Source: Pseudoxanthobacter soli DSM 19599 | GTDB lineage: Bacteria > Pseudomonadota > Alphaproteobacteria > Rhizobiales > Segnochrobactraceae | DNA length: 64,000 bases | Assembly (NCBI RefSeq): GCF_900148505.1 | Contig: NZ_FRXO01000014.1 | Location: forward strand, 1-64,000 | Direction: 5' to 3' | Shown here: in pieces, positions 56,558 to 64,000 of the stretch | Numbering within the stretch: the stretch's first letter is position 1 | Layout: every line of letters begins with the position of its first letter | The notes under the pieces: generated by a model | What the model was told of the DNA's origin: nothing | Database searches by the model: none | The model's input: only the letters and a program-made list of their open reading frames with translations | Translations under genes and position numbers: made by a program

Positions 56558-57392
56558 GATCGCAACCCCATCCGACGTCGTGCTCGACGTCCGCGGCCTC
56601 ACCAAGAACTTCGGCGGCCTCGCCGCGGTGCGCGCCGTCGACCTCTCGATCGAACGCGGCAGCGTCCACGCCATCATCGGACCGAACGGCGCCGGCAAGA
56701 CCACGGTGTTCAACTGCATCACCGCGTTCGTGAAGCCGAGCGGCGGCACCGTGGTGCTCGACGGCGCGCGCATCGACGGCCTGCCGGCCCATGTCGTCGC
56801 CGCTCACGGCATCGCCCGCACCTACCAGAACGTGCGGCTGTTCGCGAACATGACGGCGATCGAAAACGTGATGGTCGGCCTGCACCGGCGGCTTTCGGTC
56901 TCGTTCTGGGGCGTGGTGCTGCGCACCCCCGCCTTCCGGCACGAGGAGGACGCGGCGCGGGAACAGTCGCGGGCGATGCTCGACTTCGTCGGCATTCCCC
57001 ACCGCGCCGGGACGCTCGCGCGCAACATGCCCTATGGCGACCAGCGGCGGCTTGAGATCGCCCGCGCCCTCGTCAGCCGGCCCACCGTGCTGATGCTCGA
57101 CGAACCGGCGGCCGGCATGAACCCGGCGGAAGGCGTGGCGCTCGTTCACCTGATCGAGCGCATCCGCAGCGAACTCGGCATCACCGTGATCCTGATCGAG
57201 CACCACATGCGCGTCGTCATGGCGATCGCAGACCGCATCACCGTGTTCGACCGCGGCGCGGTGCTGACCGAAGGCACGCCCGCCGAAATCCAGTCCGACG
57301 AGCGCGTCATCACCGCCTATCTCGGCCGGCGCGCAACGGCGGCGGACGTCCGCACGGTCGAACGTCTGTCCGAGGAGGAGAGCGTCGCATGA
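56550..57392 (+). CDS. LivG-type ABC transporter ATP-binding protein
   Basis: 280 residues from ATG 56550, overlapping livM by 8 nt. Walker A GPNGAGKTT, LivG-type signature PYGDQRRLEIARALVSRP, Walker B VLMLDEPAAGMN and switch LIEHHMRVVMAIADRI are complete. A 20-residue C-terminal tail (TVERLSEEESVA) exceeds the usual length. It powers uptake together with LivF. Confidence 0.94.
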   Translation: MPEIATPSDVVLDVRGLTKNFGGLAAVRAVDLSIERGSVHAIIGPNGAGKTTVFNCITAFVKPSGGTVVLDGARIDGLPAHVVAAHGIARTYQNVRLFANMTAIENVMVGLHRRLSVSFWGVVLRTPAFRHEEDAAREQSRAMLDFVGIPHRAGTLARNMPYGDQRRLEIARALVSRPTVLMLDEPAAGMNPAEGVALVHLIERIRSELGITVILIEHHMRVVMAIADRITVFDRGAVLTEGTPAEIQSDERVITAYLGRRATAADVRTVERLSEEESVA

Positions 57393-58108
57393 GCGTCACC
57401 CTCAGGGTCCACGACCTCACGGTCGCCTATGGCGCGATCTCCGCGGTGCGCGGCGTCAGCTTCTCGGTGGAGGCAGGCGAACTCGTCACCATCATCGGCG
57501 CCAACGGCGCCGGCAAGACCACGGTGCTCAACGCATTGTGCGGGCTGCGGACCATTCGCGGCGGCATGATCGAGATCGGCGGCGAGGACATCACCGACAT
57601 GCCGCCTCACGAGCGGGTGCGCCGCGGCGTGGCGCAGGTGCCCGAGGGTCGGCGGCTGTTCGGCCGGATGTCGGTGGCGGAAAACCTGGAGATCGGCGGC
57701 TATACCCGCTCGGATTCCGCGGGCAAGCGGAAGGATCTCGACCATGTGCTGGACCTGTTCCCCCGCCTGAAGGAACGTTACCGTCAGCTCGCCGGCACGC
57801 TTTCCGGCGGCGAACAGCAGATGGTGGCGATGGGCCGCGCACTGATGTGCCGCCCGCGCTTCCTGCTTCTCGACGAACCGACCATGGGCCTCGCCCCCCA
57901 GATCGTCGATCTCGTGCTCGATGCGGTCAAGCGCGTGAACGCCGAGGGCGTGACCGTGCTGCTCGTCGAACAGAACGCCTATCGCGCCCTCGAGATCGCG
58001 GACCGGGCCTTCGTGCTCGAATCCGGCGAAATCTCGCTGACCGGCGCAGGGCCGGACCTGCTCAATCACCCCCGCGTACGCAGCGCCTATCTCGGATACG
58101 ACGAATGA
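57389..58108 (+). CDS. LivF-type ABC transporter ATP-binding protein
   Basis: 239 residues, normal. Walker A GANGAGKTT, signature LSGGEQQMVAMGRALM, Walker B LLLDEPTMGLAP and the LLVEQN switch are present. It overlaps livG (ATGA) and its own stop overlaps the flavin-reductase start (ATGA), tying the transporter to the enzyme genes. Confidence 0.94.
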   Translation: MSVTLRVHDLTVAYGAISAVRGVSFSVEAGELVTIIGANGAGKTTVLNALCGLRTIRGGMIEIGGEDITDMPPHERVRRGVAQVPEGRRLFGRMSVAENLEIGGYTRSDSAGKRKDLDHVLDLFPRLKERYRQLAGTLSGGEQQMVAMGRALMCRPRFLLLDEPTMGLAPQIVDLVLDAVKRVNAEGVTVLLVEQNAYRALEIADRAFVLESGEISLTGAGPDLLNHPRVRSAYLGYDE

Positions 58109-58674
58109 ACGCCCTCCCGATCGAGGCGGCGAAGGCCGCCGGCATGGCCCGACCCGAGAGCATCCTGCCTTCCGGTGGGCACCCGCACGTCGACCCCGTC
58201 GCCTACCGCGCGGCGATGCGTGAACTCGCTGCCGGCGTCACGATCATCGCCGCGGGCAGCGGAGAGCATCGTCGCGGCCTCACCGCGACGGCGGTCTGCT
58301 CGGTGTCGGCCGAGCCGCCGACGCTGCTCGTGTGCATCAACCGCGCCACCGACGGCCACACCGCGATCAGCCTCGGCGGCGCCTTCAGCGTCAACGTCAT
58401 CGGACCGGAGCACCGCGCCCTCGCCGACCGCTTCGCCGGCCGCAACGGCATCCACGGCATGGAACGGTTCGCCGAAGGCCACTGGGACACGCTGGCGACA
58501 GGGGCCCCGGTCCTCGCCGACGCGCTCGCGGTGTTCGACTGCCGGCTCGTCCACGCGGTGGACTGGACGACCCACACCGTCTTTCTCGGCACGGTCGTCG
58601 CGACGCGCATTTCCGCCGAGCGCCCTGCCCTCGTCTATCGGGCGGGCTCGTTCTCGCACCTGCCGGTCGCGTGA
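58105..58674 (+). CDS. Flavin reductase (DIM6/NTAB family), probable partner of the monooxygenases
   Basis: 189 residues from ATG 58105. After a 25-residue extension, the flavin-reductase-like fold reads YRAAMRELAAGVTIIAAGSG, GLTATAVCSVSAEPPTLLVC, INRATDGHTAISLGGAFSVN and ends with LVYRAGSFSHLPV. Members supply FMNH2 or FADH2 to two-component monooxygenases. Co-translation with the transporter and presence of two luciferase-like genes in the island support this. Note the unusual conservation of YRAGSFSHL, where most members have a related 'Y-x-G-x-Y' motif. Confidence 0.92.
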   Translation: MNALPIEAAKAAGMARPESILPSGGHPHVDPVAYRAAMRELAAGVTIIAAGSGEHRRGLTATAVCSVSAEPPTLLVCINRATDGHTAISLGGAFSVNVIGPEHRALADRFAGRNGIHGMERFAEGHWDTLATGAPVLADALAVFDCRLVHAVDWTTHTVFLGTVVATRISAERPALVYRAGSFSHLPVA

Positions 58675-58726
58675 AGCGGATGCGGTCGATCCGGCATTCC
58701 ACAGCTCAACCGGCGGAGGGGGCATC

Positions 58727-59482
58727 ATGGCCGATCTGAACGGTCGCGTGACGATCATCACGGGAGCGGGCTCCGGCATCGGGCGATCGCTGGTGAAGGC
58801 ATTCGTGGAGGCGGGCGCCCGGGTGTTCGCCGTCGACATGTCCGGGGAGCGGCTCGCGGAGACGGCCGAGGCGGTCGGCGCGCCCGAAGCGCTCGCCACC
58901 CATGTCGCCGACGTCAGCGACAAGGGGCCGATCGAGGCCATGCTGGCCGCTGCGGCAGAGCGGTTCGGTCCGGTCGAGGTGATCTGCAACAATGCCGGCA
59001 TCCTCGACCGCATGATGCCGCCGGATGAGATTTCCGACGATCTCTGGGACAGGGTTCTCGCCGTCAATCTGACGGGACCATTCCTGGTGACCCGCGCCGC
59101 CTTGCCGGGGATGATCGAGCGCGGGGGCGGCATCTTCGTCAACACCTGCTCGATCGCGAGCTTCCTCGGCGGGCGCGGCGGCGTCGCCTACACCGCCACC
59201 AAGCACGGCATCCTCGGCCTGACGCGCGCAGTGGCGGCCACCTATGGCGACAAGGGCATCCGCTGCAACGGCATCGCGCCGGGCTCGGTCAAGACCAACA
59301 TCGCGGCGGGCTCCGAACCCTCGGCGGCCGGCTGGGCGCTGCGGCAGAAGGGCCTCGCCACCCGTCCGCCCCAGGCGGACCCCGACGACATCGCGCCCAC
59401 CGCGGTGTTCCTGGCTTCCGACGAGGCCCGCTACGTCAACGGGGCCTGCCTCGTCGTCGATGCCGGCTGGTCGGCCTATTGA
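58727..59482 (+). CDS. SDR-family oxidoreductase
   Basis: 251 residues from ATG 58727 with GGAGGGGG upstream. NAD(P) site ITGAGSGIGRSL, NNAG, catalytic Ser in NTCSIASFLGG and Tyr/Lys in AYTATKHG. The end VNGACLVVDAGWSAY is usual. It is the second SDR of the island, so the pathway probably contains two alcohol/ketone steps or acts on more than one substrate. Confidence 0.92.
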   Translation: MADLNGRVTIITGAGSGIGRSLVKAFVEAGARVFAVDMSGERLAETAEAVGAPEALATHVADVSDKGPIEAMLAAAAERFGPVEVICNNAGILDRMMPPDEISDDLWDRVLAVNLTGPFLVTRAALPGMIERGGGIFVNTCSIASFLGGRGGVAYTATKHGILGLTRAVAATYGDKGIRCNGIAPGSVKTNIAAGSEPSAAGWALRQKGLATRPPQADPDDIAPTAVFLASDEARYVNGACLVVDAGWSAY

Positions 59483-59495
59483 GGCAGCAGAAAGA

Positions 59496-59861
59496 ATGTC
59501 CGTGCTTCGCCTGCAGAATACCTACGTCGTCGCCTCCGACATGGAGCGCGTGCGCGCCTTCTACGAGGACGGCCTCGGGCTCGGCCGCAAGTTCGCCGAC
59601 GGAGACCGCTGGATTCAATACGACGCCGGCGGCAGCGGCTTCGCACTGTGCGGGGCCGAGGAAGCGCCGGACGGCGCGGCCGGCATCGTGCCGGTGTTCG
59701 AGGTCGCCGACATTGAGGCGGCGGTGGCCAACCTCGCCGCCCGCGACACGCCGGTCGGCGCCATCCGCGACATGGGTTCCCATGGCCGGACGGCGATGAT
59801 CCGCGACCCGGCCGGCAATCCGGTCCAGCTGTTCCAGCGCGCGGCGCGGCCGGCAGAATAA
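59496..59861 (+). CDS. VOC-family protein (glyoxalase/bleomycin resistance/dioxygenase superfamily)
   Basis: 121 residues. Two beta-alpha-beta-beta-beta modules: LQNTYVVASDMERVRAFYED, GLGLGRKFADGDRWIQYDAG and VPVFEVADIEAAVANLAARD, with MIRDPAGNPVQLFQ, the typical end. The metal-site residues of the superfamily are only partly clear. It could be a glyoxalase-like isomerase, an epimerase or an extradiol-type enzyme finishing the pathway. It is 13 nt after the SDR gene. Confidence 0.88.
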   Translation: MSVLRLQNTYVVASDMERVRAFYEDGLGLGRKFADGDRWIQYDAGGSGFALCGAEEAPDGAAGIVPVFEVADIEAAVANLAARDTPVGAIRDMGSHGRTAMIRDPAGNPVQLFQRAARPAE

Positions 59862-60090
59862 GGGCTGAAGAGCGGAAACGAACTCCGCCTGCGCGCCGGG
59901 CTCTGTTCTGCTGCGCCGATCACAAATTCCTGTCTCAATAAAACATAACAAAAATTCCCCGCGGATCCTAAATTGACAGAAGCGCGGCAGAATCTGCCGC
60001 CTACTCCGGATCCGTGGAGCCAACCGGCGCGCGAAGACGTCGGGAGACATCAAGGTCGACGGCTCCTCCGGGCTGAACACGGGGGACGAC

Positions 60091-61047
60091 ATGACGGCGC
60101 ACATCAATTCGCTCGCCGGATCGGCAAGTGCCTCGGCCGAGACGCTGCAGGGCATCCTGGAGGCACTTCCGATCGGTGTGAGCTGGGCGACGCTGCCGGG
60201 GGGCATCATCCGGTTCAGCAATCGCGCCTTCGACCGGCTGTTCGGCTATCCGGCCGGGACGTTCGCGACCGCAACGCAACTGGTCGAAATGACCTACATC
60301 CACCCCGAGCAGCGCGCGCTCGCCGCCGAACTCTGGCGTCATTTCAAACCGGGGGTGAAGGCGGGCATCACCGAAATTCCCTATATCGAACTCGATATCC
60401 GGCGGGGCGACGGCGAGATCCGGACCGTTCGCCATTGCGGCGCGATCCTGCATGAACTGGATGTGGGCCTGGCGGTGTTCGAGGACATCTCCGAGCAGAA
60501 GAAGCTGAACGAGATGCTGTTCCGGTTCGCGCATCTCGATCCGCTCACCGGCCTTGCCAACCGCCGAAGCCTGCAGGACCGCTGGCAGGCGGAGATGCTC
60601 GAGGCCGGCCGACGACGGCGCATGGCGTTCCTGATGATCGATCTCGACCACTTCAAGGAGATCAACGACGGTCTCGGCCACGAGGCGGGAGACATCGTCC
60701 TGCGCACGGTGGCGCAGCGCCTGCAGGAAACGGTGCGCAAGTCCGATCTCGTGTGCCGGCTGGGCGGTGACGAATTCGGGGTCCTGCTGCCGGAGCCGGA
60801 GACGACCGCGCAGGTGGAGGACATCAGCCGGCGCATCGTCGCCGCGCTCTGGGAGCCGATCATCATCGGAGCGACGGAGGTCCGCGTCGGCGGAAGCGTC
60901 GGCGGATGCCTGTTTCCCGATCAGGCCTCCGATCTGCGTGAACTCCTGACGCGGGCCGATCAGGCGCTCTACCGGGTCAAGGCGTCCGGCAGGGGCGGCT
61001 GGGCGCTGGCCGGAACGGGGATTGGCCCGGCCGGGCAAGATCGCTAG
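60091..61047 (+). CDS. PAS-GGDEF diguanylate cyclase
   Basis: 318 residues, no membrane helix. A PAS domain (residues about 20-135, ILEALPIGVSWATLPGGIIR with FSNRAFDRLFGYPAGTF) is followed by a GGDEF domain. The active-site motif GGDEF is at 225-229 and the inhibitory I-site RKSD at 216-219, exactly five residues before it, so product inhibition by c-di-GMP is expected. HLDPLTGLANRR marks the domain start. There is no EAL domain. It makes c-di-GMP from GTP and is probably cytosolic; the polysaccharide gene at 63450 is a possible target process. Confidence 0.95.
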   Translation: MTAHINSLAGSASASAETLQGILEALPIGVSWATLPGGIIRFSNRAFDRLFGYPAGTFATATQLVEMTYIHPEQRALAAELWRHFKPGVKAGITEIPYIELDIRRGDGEIRTVRHCGAILHELDVGLAVFEDISEQKKLNEMLFRFAHLDPLTGLANRRSLQDRWQAEMLEAGRRRRMAFLMIDLDHFKEINDGLGHEAGDIVLRTVAQRLQETVRKSDLVCRLGGDEFGVLLPEPETTAQVEDISRRIVAALWEPIIIGATEVRVGGSVGGCLFPDQASDLRELLTRADQALYRVKASGRGGWALAGTGIGPAGQDR

Positions 61048-61078
61048 AGCATACCCCTTTTCAGACAAGGCTATGCTC
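61047..61078 (+). terminator. Short hairpin after the diguanylate cyclase gene
   Basis: GAGCATA (61047-61053) and TATGCTC (61072-61078) form a 7-bp stem with an 18-nt loop containing CCCCTTTT, beginning on the last base of the stop codon. Weak as a terminator, but it is immediately followed by the 52-bp repeat, which also folds. Confidence 0.4.
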
Positions 61079-61092
61079 AAGCTTCTGAATCT

Positions 61093-61144
61093 GGAGCGAT
61101 TTCTTGTCGATCTGACGATTCCATCAGATCGGAAAGCGCTCTAA
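61093..61144. repeat. 52-bp dispersed palindromic repeat, copy 2
   Basis: It begins GGAGCGATTTCTTGTCGATC and ends AGATCGGAAAGCGCTCTAA, and matches the copy at 47965-48016 at 46 of 52 positions. Several differences are compensatory-looking or at the loop. It is intergenic, between the diguanylate cyclase and the oxidoreductase genes. The structure is of the kind seen in abundant intergenic repeats of Rhizobiales genomes. Confidence 0.8.
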
Positions 61145-61267
61145 GGTCCGCACCACGTTCGCCGGCGCTTCGCCGCCTGCTTCATCCGCGACAGAGATCC
61201 CGCGTGATGGCCATCGGCGTCGCAGGGGATGAGCAATCAAGCAGATCGGCAAAGGAGAGGTTCGGCC

Positions 61268-62275
61268 ATGAAGGCGATCATCGTTCCGAAGCCGGGCGGG
61301 CTCGACCGTTTGACACTGGTCGAGCGGCCCGACCCCGGCGCCCCGGGCGCGGGGCAGATCCGCGTCCGCCTCCACGCCAGTTCGCTGAACTTCCACGACT
61401 ACGGCGTCGTGGCCGGGCGCGTTCCGGCGGACGACGGCCGCATTCCGATGGCGGACGGCGCCGGAGTCGTCGAGGCGGTCGGTGCGGGCGTCACGGACTT
61501 CGCGGCCGGCGACGCGGTGGTCTCCTGCTTCTTCCCGCAATGGCGCGACGGGGAGCCAGCAGTCGCCGACTTCCTGGGAACGCCGGGCGACGGCATCGAC
61601 GGCTATGCGCGCGAATATGCCGTCACCGATGCGGCGTGGTTCACGAAAGCGCCCGCCGGATGGAGCCACGAAGAGGCGTCGACCATCACCACCGCCGGCC
61701 TGACGGCGTGGCGCGCGCTGATCGTGAACGGCGGGCTGAAGGCCGGCGACAGCGTGCTGGTGCTCGGCACCGGGGGCGTCTCCATCTATGCGCTGCAGAT
61801 CGCGAAGGCGATGGGCGCCCGTGTCGCCGTCACGTCCTCGTCGGACGAGAAGCTGGAGCGCGCCCGCGCGCTCGGCGCCGATTTCACCGTGAATTACCGC
61901 ACCACGCCGGAATGGGGCGCGGCGGTGGCCGAGTGGACCGGTGGGGTCGGCGTCGACCATGTCGTCGAGGTCGGCGGCCCCGCCACGCTCACCCAGTCCA
62001 TCACCGCCTGCCGGATCGGCGGGCACATCGCGCTGATCGGCGTGCTGACCGGGTTCGGCGGCGAGGTGCCGACCGCGTTCATGATGCTGAAGCAGCAGCG
62101 CCTGCAGGGCCTCGTCGTCGGCAGCCGCCGGCACCAGCTCGACTTCGTGCGCGCGCTGGAGGCGACCGGCATCCGTCCCGTGATCGACGCGCGCTTTCCG
62201 CTGGAGCGCATCGCGGATGCGTTCCGCCACGAGGAAGCGGGAAAGCACTTCGGCAAGATCTGCCTGACTTTCTGA
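61268..62275 (+). CDS. Medium-chain dehydrogenase/reductase, quinone oxidoreductase-like (zinc-free)
   Basis: 335 residues from ATG 61268, preceded by AAGGAGAGG. GroES-like N-terminal domain (VRLHASSLNFHDYGVVAGRV, DGAGVVEAVGAGVTDFAAGD) without the Cys/His catalytic zinc set or the four-Cys lobe. The Rossmann domain is VLVLGTGGVSIYALQIAKAM. The tail AFRHEEAGKHFGKICLTF is typical of NAD(P)-dependent MDR enzymes. It probably reduces enones, quinones or aldehydes with NADPH. No link to a pathway is evident apart from the adjacent epimerase. Confidence 0.92.
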   Translation: MKAIIVPKPGGLDRLTLVERPDPGAPGAGQIRVRLHASSLNFHDYGVVAGRVPADDGRIPMADGAGVVEAVGAGVTDFAAGDAVVSCFFPQWRDGEPAVADFLGTPGDGIDGYAREYAVTDAAWFTKAPAGWSHEEASTITTAGLTAWRALIVNGGLKAGDSVLVLGTGGVSIYALQIAKAMGARVAVTSSSDEKLERARALGADFTVNYRTTPEWGAAVAEWTGGVGVDHVVEVGGPATLTQSITACRIGGHIALIGVLTGFGGEVPTAFMMLKQQRLQGLVVGSRRHQLDFVRALEATGIRPVIDARFPLERIADAFRHEEAGKHFGKICLTF

Positions 62276-62340
62276 GTCTGACCGACCGTCAGGCCGGTGC
62301 CTGCCAGGCGGGCGCCATCGGCAGCCGCGGAACGAGAGCG

Positions 62341-63234
62341 ATGACACCGCAAAGACTGGAACTCGCCGGGGGCGGACTGTCCGTCGGCATCGAGCCGGCG
62401 AACGGAGGTGCGCTGACCCATTTCCGCTGTGTCGACGCCCGCGGGGCGTTCGACTGGCTTCGCCCGGCGCCGGCGTCCGGCGGTTCGCCACTCGAGGCGG
62501 CGTGCTTCCCGATGGTGCCGTTCTTCAGCCGCGTCGCGGGCGACCGGTTCGTGTTCGAGGGTCGCGAGGTGCGGCTGCCGCCGGCCGGCCACGGCTTTCG
62601 CACCGCCATCCACGGTTTCGGCTGGCTGAGCGCGTGGGAGGTGGAGGCGCTGTCGGAGACGCGGGCCGTGCTCGCCCACGACCATCGCCCGCCCCCGGAC
62701 GGAGAGGTCGGCTGGCCGTGGCCCTACCGCGCGCTGCAGACGGTCGAACTCGCCGGTGGCGCAATGACGATCCGCCTCGAACTCACCAATACCGGCACGA
62801 CGGCCATGCCCGCCGGGCTCGGCCTGCACCCGTTCTTTGCGGCGGACGGCGACCTGCGGGTGCGAACCGGCACCGACGCCATGATCGTGATGGACGAGCG
62901 GGGCTTTCCCGCCGGCCGCGATCCCGCCGCCGGCGCGGTGCGGATTCTCGCCGATGGCGGCCTGCTGCCGACCGGGCTCGACAACATCTTCGCGGGCTGG
63001 AGCGGTTCGGCGCTGCTCTCGCGGGAGGGACGATCCCTGCTGGTGGAGGCCGACGCACCGTTTGCGTTCCTGTGCGTCTACACCCCGCCCGGCCAGCCGT
63101 TCGCCTGCGTGGAGCCGGTGAGCCACATCACCGACGGCTTCAACGCGGAGACCGGAAGCGCCGGCCGGACCGGCGTGCGCGTCCTCGGCCCGGGCGAACG
63201 GCTGATCGCCGGCGTCCGATTCTCGCCAAAGTAG
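62341..63234 (+). CDS. Aldose 1-epimerase family protein
   Basis: 297 residues. Galactose-mutarotase-like fold: PFFSRVAGDRFVFEGREVRL with AIHGFGWLSAWEV (first catalytic His region), LGLHPFFAADGDLRVRTGTD (second His) and VYTPPGQPFACVEPVSHITD with the catalytic Glu. It interconverts alpha and beta anomers of an aldose or a sugar-6-phosphate. It follows the oxidoreductase by 65 nt. Substrate unknown. Confidence 0.9.
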   Translation: MTPQRLELAGGGLSVGIEPANGGALTHFRCVDARGAFDWLRPAPASGGSPLEAACFPMVPFFSRVAGDRFVFEGREVRLPPAGHGFRTAIHGFGWLSAWEVEALSETRAVLAHDHRPPPDGEVGWPWPYRALQTVELAGGAMTIRLELTNTGTTAMPAGLGLHPFFAADGDLRVRTGTDAMIVMDERGFPAGRDPAAGAVRILADGGLLPTGLDNIFAGWSGSALLSREGRSLLVEADAPFAFLCVYTPPGQPFACVEPVSHITDGFNAETGSAGRTGVRVLGPGERLIAGVRFSPK

Positions 63235-63320
63235 ATGAGTAGATGCGACGCAATCGATAAACGCACGTCTTGGGCGGACGCGCCCGGCAATGGCGGTTTT
63301 CACCACTAGGCGCGCTTGCT

Positions 63321-63357
63321 ATTTATCAACAATTCGAACTTACAAGTTCCGTTGATG
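63321..63357. promoter_or_regulatory. Nested inverted repeat upstream of the glycosylphosphotransferase-like gene
   Basis: GAACTT-AC-AAGTTC (63336-63349) lies inside a wider pair ATCAAC (about 63325-63330) and GTTGAT (about 63351-63356), in an AT-rich stretch about 100 bp before the gene. It may be a regulator binding site; no factor can be named. Confidence 0.4.
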
Positions 63358-63449
63358 AATCAGGCCCGATTACAAGAACACGAGCACGCATTGTCGCCTT
63401 CTTGAACCCTCCACCGGGCCCGCGCACGAGCCGCAGCACGAAGCAGAGC

Positions 63450-64000
63450 ATGACGACGCAAATCCTCGGACATGCCGACGTTCAGCCGCGAAACAACTCG
63501 CTGAAACGCGAGTGGGTGAGAGCCTTGCTTGTCGTCGGCGCCGTTGTGGCGGATGCCGCTGCGATTTTCGTGGCGACGCTTTCGGCGGCGCTGGTTCGAT
63601 ACGACGACCTTGAGCAGTCGCATATCGCCGAATTCTTCCTGATCTTCACGCCGATCTATATTCTCAGCAACATCGCCCTTCACGGCTACAATCTGAGAAA
63701 CCTCGAATCGTTCGGGAAATCGTCCTTCAACGCGATTTCCTCGCTCTTCATCGCGGCGAGCTTCTCGTTCGCCGCCGCCTACGCGCTGAAGGCGGGCGAC
63801 CAGTTCTCGCGCCTCGAGGCGGGTTTCGCGATCAGCTTCGCATTTTTCTATGTCGGGATCGTCCGGGCATCGGGCGCGGTCGTGATGAAGCGGCTGGAGT
63901 CTGTGATCGCCGCACGGACCATCATCCTGCACGACGACGATTCCGTCGTCCCGCCGGCCGGCGCCTCGGCGATCGACGTTCGCAACAAGGACTGGGATAA
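63450..64000 (+). CDS. Membrane N-terminus of a polyprenyl-glycosylphosphotransferase-like exopolysaccharide protein (3' end outside window)
   Basis: 183 codons from ATG 63450 are visible. After a polar start (MTTQILGHADVQPRNNSLKR) come four hydrophobic segments: ALLVVGAVVADAAAIFVATL, AEFFLIFTPIYILSNIALHG, SSLFIAASFSFAAAYALKAG and FAISFAFFYVGIVRASGAVV, followed by a cytosolic part beginning AARTIILHDDDSVVP. This is the N-terminal four-helix plus nucleotide-fold layout of WcaJ/ExoY-type or EpsE-like sugar transferases that load the first sugar-1-phosphate onto undecaprenyl phosphate. The catalytic C-terminal domain lies beyond the edge, so the assignment is provisional. Confidence 0.65.
   Translation, partial: MTTQILGHADVQPRNNSLKREWVRALLVVGAVVADAAAIFVATLSAALVRYDDLEQSHIAEFFLIFTPIYILSNIALHGYNLRNLESFGKSSFNAISSLFIAASFSFAAAYALKAGDQFSRLEAGFAISFAFFYVGIVRASGAVVMKRLESVIAARTIILHDDDSVVPPAGASAIDVRNKDWD

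Overview
The window is high-GC DNA from an alphaproteobacterium, most likely of the order Hyphomicrobiales (Rhizobiales). The signs are CtrA-type TTAA-N7-TTAA sites in front of minC, a pcaIJFD operon with a divergent PcaR-type IclR regulator, an RHE_PE00001-family protein, an N-type ATPase operon and many TRAP/ABC uptake systems. There is no rRNA, CRISPR array, transposase or phage gene. The only RNA gene seen is tRNA-Ser(UGA). I cannot fix genus or species without a database search.

Layout. 1-2778 (-): 5' part of a large glycine-rich autotransporter that runs off the left edge. 3297-3880 (+): MazE/MazF-like toxin-antitoxin pair with a palindromic operator. 4087-4725 (-): CatB-type acetyltransferase. 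5148-5237 (-): tRNA-Ser. 5459-11547 (-): tripartite RND efflux operon (adaptor, pump, outer-membrane factor) with strong palindromes upstream. 12265-24539: a sugar-acid catabolic region (FAH-family enzyme, enolase-superfamily dehydratase, two GntR regulators, two dehydrogenases, TRAP transporter, Ldh2-family reductase, and an 8-oxoguanine deaminase-like hydrolase). 24651-29489 (-): RHE_PE00001 protein, TerC-like membrane protein, tandem PPK2 polyphosphate kinase and SBF-like symporter. 29684-31563 (-): minCDE. 32037-33743 (+): Zur-box-controlled COG0523 GTPase and a histidine-rich protein. 33934-37595 (-): pcaIJFD, with pcaR at 37681 (+). 38677-45443 (-): a complete nine-gene N-ATPase operon atpDCQRBEFAG. 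45742-46979 (+): coiled-coil protein plus an orphan MinD-like ATPase. 47038-59861: a ProC-like reductase, then a catabolic island of two paralogous luciferase-like monooxygenases, two SDRs, a complete branched-chain-amino-acid-type ABC transporter, a flavin reductase and a VOC protein. 60091-61047: PAS-GGDEF diguanylate cyclase. 61268-63234: MDR oxidoreductase and aldose 1-epimerase. 63450-64000: 5' part of a polyprenyl-glycosylphosphotransferase-like membrane protein.

How the genes work together. The core genome is represented by minCDE and tRNA-Ser. The rest is a mosaic of nutrient-acquisition and stress modules, each with its own regulator: sugar acids by TRAP uptake, dehydration and dehydrogenation; aromatics through the beta-ketoadipate lower pathway to succinyl-CoA and acetyl-CoA; and an unidentified organic substrate taken up by the LIV-type ABC importer and probably oxidised by FMN-dependent monooxygenases. 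The N-ATPase c-subunit carries Glu32/Glu65/Thr66, the set expected for Na+ coupling. It is flanked by an undescribed coiled-coil/MinD-like pair. The most interesting leads are that pair, the flavin-oxygenase island, the Zur-controlled histidine-rich protein, the CtrA sites on minC, and a 52-bp dispersed repeat present twice.
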